Shown here: in pieces, positions 46,220 to 53,916 of the stretch
Numbering within the stretch: the first letter of the stretch is position 1
How the letters are laid out: every line of letters begins with the position of its first letter
From: Lachnospiraceae bacterium G11
GTDB taxonomy: Bacteria > Bacillota > Clostridia > Lachnospirales > Lachnospiraceae
Direction of reading: 5' to 3'
DNA length: 64,000 bases
Assembly: GCA_900103495.1 (NCBI GenBank)
Contig: FMWZ01000007.1
Location: forward strand, 1 to 64,000
Position numbers and translations under genes: made by a program
The notes under the pieces: model-generated
Database searches by the model: none
Told to the model about the DNA's origin: nothing
Seen by the model: only the letters and a program-made list of their open reading frames with translations

Positions 46220-46248
46220 AGTATAGTTAGCCGTGGCTAACTTGTCAA
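46220..46248 (-). promoter_or_regulatory. Strong minus-strand promoter with a DtxR-type dyad as its spacer
   Basis: TTGACA (46243-46248), exactly 17 bases, TATACT (46220-46225). The spacer itself contains GTTAGCC-GT-GGCTAAC (46226-46241 on the plus strand), a perfect 7-bp dyad of the TTAGCC/GGCTAA type found at DtxR/IdeR-like operators. Binding there would block this promoter and, by position, could also affect the divergent regulator gene. Confidence 0.65.
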
Positions 46249-46271
46249 TACCTTTTTTAATATTTTTTTTA

Positions 46272-46280
46272 TGTTATAAT
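46272..46280 (+). promoter_or_regulatory. Extended -10 promoter of the DtxR-family gene
   Basis: TGTTATAAT on the plus strand, about 36 bases before the ATG; -35 weak, T-rich. It lies about 30 bases from the dyad at 46226-46241. Confidence 0.5.
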
Positions 46281-46315
46281 AACATTGTTATCACTTCAAA
46301 CGGAGGGTATTTATT

Positions 46316-46672
46316 ATGCAAGAATCTGGGGAAATGTATTTGGAAACAATACTGACATTGTCCGAGAATAATTCCTATGTCAGATCCATTGATGTTGCCG
46401 ATGCTATGAGCTTTTCCAAGCCTTCGGTCAGTCGCGCAATGTCCAAGCTTAAAGCTGATAATTACATATCTGTCGACAAGAATGGTTTTATCACTCTTAC
46501 GGATTCCGGAAGGGCCATTGCTGAGAAGATTTATGAACGCCACACGGTAATTTCAAAGCTTCTGATGTCCATTGGGGTGGATGAGGAAACCGCCACGGCA
46601 GATGCTTGTCGAATAGAACATGTAATAAGCGACAAGACCTTTGCCGCTGTAAAGAAAGCCATTAAGAAATAA
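46316..46672 (+). CDS. DtxR/MntR-family metal-dependent repressor, iron-type ligands
   Basis: 118 residues; ATG with GGAGGG upstream. N-terminal winged helix (SFSKPSVSRAMSKLKADNYI) and the dimerisation/metal domain; no SH3-like third domain, so the length is MntR-like and even shorter at the C-terminus. Aligning with B. subtilis MntR, the ligands are Met7 (for Asp8), Glu10 (Glu11), His76 (His77), Cys98 (for Glu99), Glu101 and His102. Met and Cys at those two places are the ligands of Corynebacterium DtxR (Met10, Cys102), so Fe2+ response is predicted. Divergent from the candidate small RNA and its operator. Confidence 0.85.
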   Translation: MQESGEMYLETILTLSENNSYVRSIDVADAMSFSKPSVSRAMSKLKADNYISVDKNGFITLTDSGRAIAEKIYERHTVISKLLMSIGVDEETATADACRIEHVISDKTFAAVKKAIKK

Positions 46673-46676
46673 AACT

Positions 46677-46703
46677 AAGGGCATCCGTTGGATGCCCTTT
46701 TAT
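46677..46703. terminator. Bidirectional terminator after the DtxR-family gene
   Basis: Perfect stem AAGGGCATCC-GTT-GGATGCCCTT (46677-46699) with TTTTATTTTTC on the plus strand and T-rich sequence on the minus strand. It serves the convergent DtxR-family and DUF2298 genes. Confidence 0.88.
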
Positions 46704-46707
46704 TTTT

Positions 46708-48786
46708 CTACTTCACCTTTATTAATCTGTATCCTTCAGGAGTTTCAAAAACGCTCTCTCCCAATCCCGCAATGAGTTCATGGTTTACAGTGTAGTTCTC
46801 CATTTCAGTTGGACCTACAAAGATGTAATTAATATCATATTTCTTGAGAGTCGCTATCTTCGTTTCCACATCGCTTCCCTCGTAAAAATCCCTGACCTCC
46901 TCAGTCCTTGCTCCCACAGGATCGTAGCTGTTCTGCCACAGCCATTCATGAACCGGCCAGCCTTCAACTGTAGGCACTCCGGTAAAGGATGACAGACGGT
47001 TTGTATCTTTATAGTCTCCCCCCACCGCTTCAATTATTCTTATGTTCTTTCTGCCGTCATTTAAAAGAATCTCGCAGGCTTCCTTTATGGCACTCTTTTC
47101 CGGATTTGCATCTGATAAAGTTGTCCCAAGAACAGAAATGCCCCTTCCAAAATCTTTGTTATTATAGAGCCACACCTTACCTGATGTGAAGGTATAGGAC
47201 GATAGGACAATAATCAGTATGGAGAGAAAGGCAGTGCCCTTCCACTTTTTCTCATTGATCAGTTTTGAAAGCAATAGTCCGAATACCATTCCAAAGAGGA
47301 TATATGCCTGATAGGTAAGCTTAAACATGGTGTTGAATCTGGCATAATCATCACCATATATATCTTTCACATAAATCACTTCAGGAACCAGCACAAGTCC
47401 AATGGCGCACAGTGTTATTGCTATTATGGTCAGGTCACTTCTCGTAAGTTTCTTCAGAGAAAATTTTCTTTCCGCCATAATCCATAAAACAAGAATAACG
47501 GAAGCCACAAAAGGCATGGCCCACAGAATAACCATCTTGTAAAACAGGGTATGTCTTTCGGCCAAATAAATGCCCGAAATCATCTTATTAAACTGCAGGG
47601 TGAAAGGAAGGGTTCCAAGGTAAGCTATTGCATAAATGACAGCTCCCTTTAAAAGAACCATTGCAAAGGTTAACACTTTTACTCCATGGGCAGATAGCTC
47701 CGTAAACAGAATTACCCCTCCCGCTATAACATAATAAATGGGGAAATCCCAGAAATTGGAGCCTCTGAAAAGTCCAAGAAGAAGGCCCATAATTATAATG
47801 TGACCGTTTATAAAATGTCTGTACCCCTTTTCTTTGGACATGTCCCTTAAGGCGTAGTCAATAAGTATGGCAAGAAAAGGAAGAGTCCACAGCATATTAA
47901 CGAGATGGGCATGTAAATCGCCGAGAATCATGGTGTAACCCGGAAATTCATGCTTACCGAAATCTTCCACTTCAGGATTCGCCCCTATATAAACCGTAGA
48001 ATCCGGGAACCAGTAATCCTTTACGTCCACGGAAACCTTGGGGATCTTCTTAATCAGTTTAATGAATACACCAAAAATCAGATAGTGTCCGTTTCCCGCA
48101 AGGACACTGCACATGGCACCGGTCACTCCGCCCGCATATGCAGAAACCTTGCTGCCCTTTCTGACAAGAAACAATGAGGAAACAATCTCAAAGATCATAA
48201 GTAAAGACATGGCAAAAAGTGTGCAAAGCATAAAATTATAGCCGTAACCCGGATCAACAAAGGAAAGCCTTGAAAGATAAACCGATGCCGAAAGGCCCAG
48301 AAAATAATAGTTAAGCTTTTCTCCTGCAAACCAGAAGTCCTCCGGCCATGCACTCTCCTGCCTGTAAATGGATTGCATGATTCCAAAATCCATGTACTTC
48401 TCGGTCTGTCCGTCTATTCCTCCTCTGTAGCTTTTTGCCCAAACCGCAAAAAGAAAAAGGATTAAAAAAGCCATAAATCCGAGGAAAAATCTTACAAGTT
48501 CTTCTTTGCTCCAAAGATTAGAAAAAGTCTCTTTGTCCCTAAAGAAACTGTATAAATTAAGCGAAAGCGCAAGAATTAAAAAGGCTGAAACCATAGTTAT
48601 GGTTCCAAAAGGCAGCCCGGTTACCTCACATACAAACCAGGCAAGAAGAAAGGACAGACCACTTCCGATTCCAAATGAAAGTCCGAAGCCTCCGTCCACA
48701 TATTTAAGCTCAGTTCTTTTAAACGCCGGGCGCATAAAAAGCGCCACGGCAAGAACCATAATAATCCATTTAACAGTAGCAAACAT
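46708..48786 (-). CDS. DUF2298 polytopic membrane protein
   Basis: 692 residues with roughly 14 membrane helices. Family marks include the RGGIDGQTEKYMDFG and EDFWFAGEKLNYYFLG stretches, FPGYTMILGDLHAHL, and a C-terminal soluble part (EGWPVHEWLWQ...GARTEEVRDFY) like that of DUF2298/Chlor_Arch_YYY proteins, which are related to GT-C glycosyltransferases. Aspartates in GDLHAH could be catalytic. Substrate unknown. Its start lies 3 bases past the NamZ-like gene stop, so it belongs to that transcript. Confidence 0.85.
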   Translation of the reverse strand: MFATVKWIIMVLAVALFMRPAFKRTELKYVDGGFGLSFGIGSGLSFLLAWFVCEVTGLPFGTITMVSAFLILALSLNLYSFFRDKETFSNLWSKEELVRFFLGFMAFLILFLFAVWAKSYRGGIDGQTEKYMDFGIMQSIYRQESAWPEDFWFAGEKLNYYFLGLSASVYLSRLSFVDPGYGYNFMLCTLFAMSLLMIFEIVSSLFLVRKGSKVSAYAGGVTGAMCSVLAGNGHYLIFGVFIKLIKKIPKVSVDVKDYWFPDSTVYIGANPEVEDFGKHEFPGYTMILGDLHAHLVNMLWTLPFLAILIDYALRDMSKEKGYRHFINGHIIIMGLLLGLFRGSNFWDFPIYYVIAGGVILFTELSAHGVKVLTFAMVLLKGAVIYAIAYLGTLPFTLQFNKMISGIYLAERHTLFYKMVILWAMPFVASVILVLWIMAERKFSLKKLTRSDLTIIAITLCAIGLVLVPEVIYVKDIYGDDYARFNTMFKLTYQAYILFGMVFGLLLSKLINEKKWKGTAFLSILIIVLSSYTFTSGKVWLYNNKDFGRGISVLGTTLSDANPEKSAIKEACEILLNDGRKNIRIIEAVGGDYKDTNRLSSFTGVPTVEGWPVHEWLWQNSYDPVGARTEEVRDFYEGSDVETKIATLKKYDINYIFVGPTEMENYTVNHELIAGLGESVFETPEGYRLIKVK

Positions 48787-48789
48787 CCA

Positions 48790-50151
48790 TCAATCCCCGT
48801 AAAGCTGGTAAGGTTCCCTCTGCTTACCAAAATCGGCAATCCCTTGGGCCCAGGTGGCCTTTATTTCTTCCGAAGTCATGCCGGATACAATACACTTTCT
48901 AAGCTCATCCGAGCCGCTTAAATAATCTATCCAATACTTTCCCGCTTTATCCGGATTTCCGAAGAAATCCGCTTCGTTCCCGGTACTCATATAATCGTTG
49001 TAAGCATCAATAAGATAATCAAGGCATATTCCCTCAGAGATTATCTCATCCTCGCTCTTATTTCTTAAATCCTTGCCGTAGCAAACCTGCCCCTCATATA
49101 AAGGAGATGCCGCCCCCTCCATGGATACGGGAGTAAAGGTAAAATCATTTCCTTCTACGCCCTCAAGATAGGGGCTTCCATAAACTTCGAAGGGAAAATC
49201 CGTCCCTCTCCCCACGGTAACAACCGTATTCTCAAAATAGCAGGTTGAAGGGTAAAGAAATATGGCCTTCATGGATTTGAGATTAGGGGAAGGATTCTTA
49301 AGAAGGCTGTATCTTGTGGAATGAGAATAGTTCTCACAGGGCACCACAGAAAGATCCAGGCTGTCCTTTCCTGTGGAAAGCCATCCTTCACCGTTTATCA
49401 TAAGTGCCAGTTCTCCCAGTGTCATTCCGTGAACTGTTGGAATCGGAAGTAATCCAACTCCGGACTTATAATCGTCCTTAAGGATTCCGCCGTCAACATA
49501 TGAACCATTGGGATTGGGCCTGTCAAGGATAACCACGCTCTTCCCCTTTTCGGCACATGCCTCCATAAGATAATACATGGTTATATAGTAGGTGTAATAC
49601 CTGAGTCCCACATCCTGGATATCAACCACCAGAACATCAAAGGTGCTCATACTTTCATCATCAGGATAATGACCGTTCCCGTACAGGGACAGAATCGGAA
49701 CACCTGTCGATTCATCCAAAGAATCATCTACTCCGGCTCCGGCATCAGCATTTCCCCTGAAACCATGCTCAGGAGAAAAAATCGCTTTTACCTCCAACCC
49801 CTCTTCAATCAGGGCATCAAGAATATGTCCCTTGCTCTCATCATCCCCAACTATACCGGACTGGTTGGAAAACAGTGCCACTCTCTTTCCTTCCAGATAG
49901 GGAAGATAAATTTCCGGTCTGTCATCTCCAAGAATCACCGTTGCAGGTTCAGTAATCTCTTCTTCAGGCGCAGGGTCCGTCTCCTGTTGGGGCTCCTTTG
50001 GAGAAGTGGAAGGTTTTACTTCAACCTCCTCCCACACTTTCTCCGTGGCTTCCGACTCAGGCTTATCCTTAGACGTTAAGCTGCACCCTGAAAGAAGAAG
50101 CAATGAACATATTAAAATACAAGATATAAATGATTTGGTAAATCTCTTCAT
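48790..50151 (-). CDS. DUF1343 lipoprotein, NamZ-like exo-N-acetylmuramidase
   Basis: 453 residues. Lipobox LLLLSGC with Cys23, a Glu/Pro/Thr linker to about 70, then DUF1343: RVALFSNQSGIV, FSPEHGFRGNADAG, VLVVDIQDVGLRYYTY, VILDRPNPNG and PTVHGMTLGEL. NamZ (GH171) removes terminal N-acetylmuramic acid from peptidoglycan fragments; the HGF and DIQDVG motifs match it. A surface-anchored enzyme of this kind would recycle cell-wall sugars. It follows rnfB by 6 bases with a weak ribosome-binding site, so it is co-transcribed with rnf, which is unusual. Confidence 0.85.
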   Translation of the reverse strand: MKRFTKSFISCILICSLLLLSGCSLTSKDKPESEATEKVWEEVEVKPSTSPKEPQQETDPAPEEEITEPATVILGDDRPEIYLPYLEGKRVALFSNQSGIVGDDESKGHILDALIEEGLEVKAIFSPEHGFRGNADAGAGVDDSLDESTGVPILSLYGNGHYPDDESMSTFDVLVVDIQDVGLRYYTYYITMYYLMEACAEKGKSVVILDRPNPNGSYVDGGILKDDYKSGVGLLPIPTVHGMTLGELALMINGEGWLSTGKDSLDLSVVPCENYSHSTRYSLLKNPSPNLKSMKAIFLYPSTCYFENTVVTVGRGTDFPFEVYGSPYLEGVEGNDFTFTPVSMEGAASPLYEGQVCYGKDLRNKSEDEIISEGICLDYLIDAYNDYMSTGNEADFFGNPDKAGKYWIDYLSGSDELRKCIVSGMTSEEIKATWAQGIADFGKQREPYQLYGD

Positions 50152-50157
50152 TAATGT

Positions 50158-50958
50158 TTAGTGGGCCACAATAGCTTTCTTAGGGCACTTCTCCATACAA
50201 GCTTCACAGCCTACACACTTGGAATAATCAATAGATGCATGGAAATCCGCAACTGAAATCGCATCAGATCCACAGTTCTTAACACAGATTCCACAGCCGA
50301 TACATCCCACAGAGCAAGCCTTCATGGTAACGGGGCCTTTATCCTTCGAGCTGCAGGCCACAGTAACAGGTGCTGAGTATGGAATCAATTCAATCAGATT
50401 CTTGGGGCAGGCTGCAACACACTTTCCGCAGGCCTTACATGCGTCCTTGTCAACAACTGCCACACCGTTTACCACATGAATGGCATCAAAAGGACATTCC
50501 TTCACGCAGCTGCCGAATCCCAGACATCCGCTGTTACAGGATTTGGGTCCACCATTAGGAACAAAGGAAAGCATTCTGCAGTCTTCGATACCGTAATAAT
50601 CGTAGTCCTGTCCGGCTTTTTCACAGTCTCCCTGGCACTTAACAAAGGCCACCATCTTCTCACCGGCTTCTGCTTCCACACCCATAACTTTAGCAATTTT
50701 GTCAGCCACAGGCTGTCCGCCTACGGGACACTGGTTAACGGGGGCCTCACCCTTTGCAATTGCGGCTGCAAGTCCGGAGCATCCGGGGTAACCGCATCCA
50801 CCACAGTTATTTCCGGGAAGAATGCCTAAAATAGCCTCTTCCTTCTCATCGACTTTAATCTTAAACCAAATGGCTGCCACTCCAAGGAATAGTCCTACAA
50901 ATATTCCAACGGCTCCAACCATTCCGGCGGCTTTAAGTATACCCATCAAAATATCCAT
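50158..50958 (-). CDS. rnfB: Rnf complex iron-sulfur subunit RnfB
   Basis: 266 residues from ATG 50958 (AGGAGGTGGCTT upstream); an earlier frame start overlaps rnfA and lacks a site. N-terminal membrane helix, the [4Fe-4S] motif CGGCGYPGCSGLA, then ferredoxin repeats (CVKECPFDAI, CKACGKCVAACPKNLI, CIGCGICVKNC, CVGCEACMEKCPKKAI). RnfB takes electrons from ferredoxin. Last rnf gene. Confidence 0.96.
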   Translation of the reverse strand: MDILMGILKAAGMVGAVGIFVGLFLGVAAIWFKIKVDEKEEAILGILPGNNCGGCGYPGCSGLAAAIAKGEAPVNQCPVGGQPVADKIAKVMGVEAEAGEKMVAFVKCQGDCEKAGQDYDYYGIEDCRMLSFVPNGGPKSCNSGCLGFGSCVKECPFDAIHVVNGVAVVDKDACKACGKCVAACPKNLIELIPYSAPVTVACSSKDKGPVTMKACSVGCIGCGICVKNCGSDAISVADFHASIDYSKCVGCEACMEKCPKKAIVAH

Positions 50959-50968
50959 AAGCCACCTC

Positions 50969-51553
50969 CTATAACAATCCCGAGAATCCGCAGAAGGCAA
51001 TAGCCATCAATCCTGCTGTTAACAGAACATGAGGCATTCCCTTGAAGGGACCCGGAATGTGATTTCTGGCCATCTTCTCTCTTAATCCTGCAAGAATAAC
51101 GATAGCAATTGTAAATCCGATTGCTGTACCAAGACCGTTTACGATTCCCGCAAGAATACCGTACTTATACTGGACGTTATTTAAAGCTACGCCAAGTACC
51201 GCACAGTTTGTGGTAATAAGGGGAAGATATACACCCAAGGCCTTGTAAAGGGGAGGAACAAATTTCTTTAAGAACATCTCAACAAACTGAACCAGAGCCG
51301 CAATTACAAGAATAAATACAATGGTACTTAAATATTCGATTCCGAATTTCACCAGGAGGAATTTATAAATCACTCCCGTAACCGCACTTGATAAGGTGAT
51401 AACGAAGATTACCGAAACTCCCATTCCAAGTGCCGTATCTGTCTTCTTGGATACTCCAAGGAAAGGACACAGTCCCAAAAACTGGCTGAGTACGACGTTG
51501 CTCACAAGGGATGTGCTAATCATTAATATCAACAAATCTTTAATCTGTAACAT
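50969..51553 (-). CDS. rnfA: Rnf complex membrane subunit RnfA
   Basis: 194 residues, six membrane helices. Conserved cysteines in LGLCPFLG and TNCAVLG; together with the pair in RnfE they are known to hold a membrane-embedded iron-sulfur cluster. The ATG overlaps the rnfE stop (TAATG). Confidence 0.96.
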   Translation of the reverse strand: MLQIKDLLILMISTSLVSNVVLSQFLGLCPFLGVSKKTDTALGMGVSVIFVITLSSAVTGVIYKFLLVKFGIEYLSTIVFILVIAALVQFVEMFLKKFVPPLYKALGVYLPLITTNCAVLGVALNNVQYKYGILAGIVNGLGTAIGFTIAIVILAGLREKMARNHIPGPFKGMPHVLLTAGLMAIAFCGFSGLL

Positions 51554-52356
51554 TATTCATCCCCCTCCTTATCCAAGTCTATTATTTCAAAATCGTCTGT
51601 CTCTACAACTTCTTCAACGATTTCCACCGTCTCGTTTTCGGTCTCCACGATCATTTCTTCCCGTCTGTAGGAGCATCCCATTTCGCCACAGGCGCTGCAA
51701 TCACTTGCACAGCCGCTTCCCAGGGCGTCAACGTTAATAATCTTGCTCTTCTTGCCCTTGGACTCGTAATGATTCTTGATGGCATTCTGAGCTGCGGTAA
51801 GAGCCGCAAGAACAAAGAATGCACCGGGAGCCATAACAAAGATTCCGATTGGTGTAAAGCTTTCAGGCATTACAGTATTTCCAAATACCGCTCCGCTTCC
51901 CAAAAGTTCTCTTACTGCACCGATTATGGTAAGTGCCAGGGTAAATCCAAGGCCCATTCCGATGCCGTCGAAGAATGAAGGAATCACAGGGTTCTTTGAA
52001 GCGTAAGCTTCGGCTCTTCCAAGGATAATACAGTTAACAACAATAAGAGGAATATAAATTCCAAGGCTTGCATATAAGGAAGGCAAGTATCCCTGAATCA
52101 GTAACTGCACCATTGTAACGAATGAAGCAATTACAACGATAAATGCAGGTATTCTGACTTTATCAGGGATGATATTTCTTAATGCGGAAATAATGGCATT
52201 ACTTAAAGCCAGAACCACCGCTGTGGAAAGACCCATTCCAAGTCCGTTGATTGCTGATGTTGTTACCGCCAAAGTGGGACACATACCAAGCATCAGTACG
52301 AAGGTGGGATTTTCTCGAATAATACCGTTAAATAAACGTTCACCTATCTTATTCAT
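51553..52356 (-). CDS. rnfE: Rnf complex membrane subunit RnfE with a Cys-rich, acidic tail
   Basis: 267 residues. Residues 1-200 are the usual six-helix RnfE with cysteines in LGMCPTLAV and VVNCIILG. Beyond the normal end there is an extra segment with Cys216, Cys220, Cys223 and Cys228 (CASDCSACGEMGC) followed by a strongly acidic tail (about 234-267). The four cysteines could bind a metal or iron-sulfur cluster on the cytoplasmic side. GGAGGTGGAG precedes the ATG. Confidence 0.95.
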   Translation of the reverse strand: MNKIGERLFNGIIRENPTFVLMLGMCPTLAVTTSAINGLGMGLSTAVVLALSNAIISALRNIIPDKVRIPAFIVVIASFVTMVQLLIQGYLPSLYASLGIYIPLIVVNCIILGRAEAYASKNPVIPSFFDGIGMGLGFTLALTIIGAVRELLGSGAVFGNTVMPESFTPIGIFVMAPGAFFVLAALTAAQNAIKNHYESKGKKSKIINVDALGSGCASDCSACGEMGCSYRREEMIVETENETVEIVEEVVETDDFEIIDLDKEGDE

Positions 52357-52980
52357 TTACTCCACCTCCTTTAATTCCTGCGAGAAGAAGTATAATCCGC
52401 CGTTAACGGCATTGGTTACCGCATTGGTGGTAATTGTTGCTCCGCTTATGGCATCAATCTGATTATCCATAACCGCACCGGATTTGGTATACTCAAACTT
52501 CTCAACATTTTTATTAAAGAACTGAGGTTTCAGAACTTCATCCGCTCTCATACCAAGACCTGCAGTCTCGGAAATATCAAGGATGGAGATTCCATTGAGA
52601 GTTCCGTCGTTTTTGATACCCATTGTAAACTTAATGTCTCCGCCGTAACCCTCTGAGGATGTAACGGTCAAAACGTAACCTATGGGGTTGCCGTTTCCGT
52701 CAAGTGCACACCTTATTGTATCGCTGAGTGTCACTTTTCCATATCCTCCGGCTGCAATAACAGAGTTGGCTTTCTCAAGGTCATAATCATAGTCTTCAAA
52801 AGATGTTGCTCCAGCAAACACTTCCTTGCATGCATTCTGTAATGCCAGCTCTTCCTGATATCTGATGGGCTCCTTGGTAACTGAATATACAAGGCCAAGA
52901 AGAATTCCTGCTATCAATGTGATGGCAACCAAAATTCCGGCATCGTGAAGAAGATTTTGTAAGTCGCTTCTCTTATTCAT
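52357..52980 (-). CDS. rnfG: Rnf complex FMN subunit RnfG
   Basis: 207 residues; one membrane helix (about 12-32) and an extracytoplasmic FMN-binding domain. The covalent FMN threonine lies in DAISGATITTNAV. GGAGGTAAGAAGC precedes the ATG, which overlaps the rnfD end by 8 bases. Confidence 0.95.
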   Translation of the reverse strand: MNKRSDLQNLLHDAGILVAITLIAGILLGLVYSVTKEPIRYQEELALQNACKEVFAGATSFEDYDYDLEKANSVIAAGGYGKVTLSDTIRCALDGNGNPIGYVLTVTSSEGYGGDIKFTMGIKNDGTLNGISILDISETAGLGMRADEVLKPQFFNKNVEKFEYTKSGAVMDNQIDAISGATITTNAVTNAVNGGLYFFSQELKEVE

Positions 52981-53905
52981 GCTTCTTACCTCCTACTCCA
53001 AACGCCCTGGGCATGGTCCATTTCTCAATTAAAGGAACAAGCAGGTTGCTTAATATAATCGCATAGGAAACACCCTCTGCAGAAGGTCCGAAAATCCTGA
53101 ATATACCTGTAAGAATACCAAGAATAATTCCGTATACATACTGACCCTTTACGGTGACGGGGCGTGTTACATAATCTGTGGCCATGAAAAATGCTCCCAG
53201 CATAAGTCCGCCACCTGAAAGCTGTGCCGCAATATAAGCAGGGTTGAATCCATAACCTCCAAAGATTACAACAAAGATTACGAAAGTAACAATGTATGAC
53301 CCCGGAATTCTAAGGTCTATAACTCCGGTTGCAAGCAGAATGCAGGCACCGATCACAATGGCGATTACGCTGGTTTCACCAATGGTACCGCCGGTTCTTC
53401 CTATTACCATATCGAGGATGTTAACCTCTGCGCCGCTCTTAAGAAGGGCCAAAGGTGTTGCTCCCGAATATGCATCACAGTTAAAGTTTGTCATGATTGC
53501 AGGGAAGGAAATAACCAGGAAACATCTGGCACCCAAAGCAGGGTTCATGAAGTTCTCTCCAAGGCCTCCAAAGAGACATTTGACAACAAGAATCGCAAAA
53601 ATGCCTCCAAGGATTCCGATCCACCAGGGTGCTCCCACGGGAAGGTTAAGTCCCAAAAGCATACCTGTTACAACTGCAGACAAATCCGAAACTGTCTGTT
53701 TCTTTTTGATAATAAGATTAAAAACAAATTCTGTAAGCACGCAGGCTGCTACTGTTATAAGCACGTGTACGGCAGCCATAATGCCGAAATTATAAATTCC
53801 AAATCCGAAAGCAGGAAGCAAAGCCACAACTACAAGAAGCATAATGGAACTTGTAGATTCCTTTGACCTGACATGGGGATTGGATGATACTTTCATCATG
53901 CTCAT
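52973..53905 (-). CDS. rnfD: Rnf complex membrane subunit RnfD
   Basis: 310 residues with about nine membrane helices. The flavinylation motif is SGATPLALLK. It forms the ion path with RnfG, A and E. AGGAGGAGAAGAC precedes the ATG. Confidence 0.95.
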   Translation of the reverse strand: MSMMKVSSNPHVRSKESTSSIMLLVVVALLPAFGFGIYNFGIMAAVHVLITVAACVLTEFVFNLIIKKKQTVSDLSAVVTGMLLGLNLPVGAPWWIGILGGIFAILVVKCLFGGLGENFMNPALGARCFLVISFPAIMTNFNCDAYSGATPLALLKSGAEVNILDMVIGRTGGTIGETSVIAIVIGACILLATGVIDLRIPGSYIVTFVIFVVIFGGYGFNPAYIAAQLSGGGLMLGAFFMATDYVTRPVTVKGQYVYGIILGILTGIFRIFGPSAEGVSYAIILSNLLVPLIEKWTMPRAFGVGGKKHE

Positions 53906-53916
53906 GTCTTCTCCTC

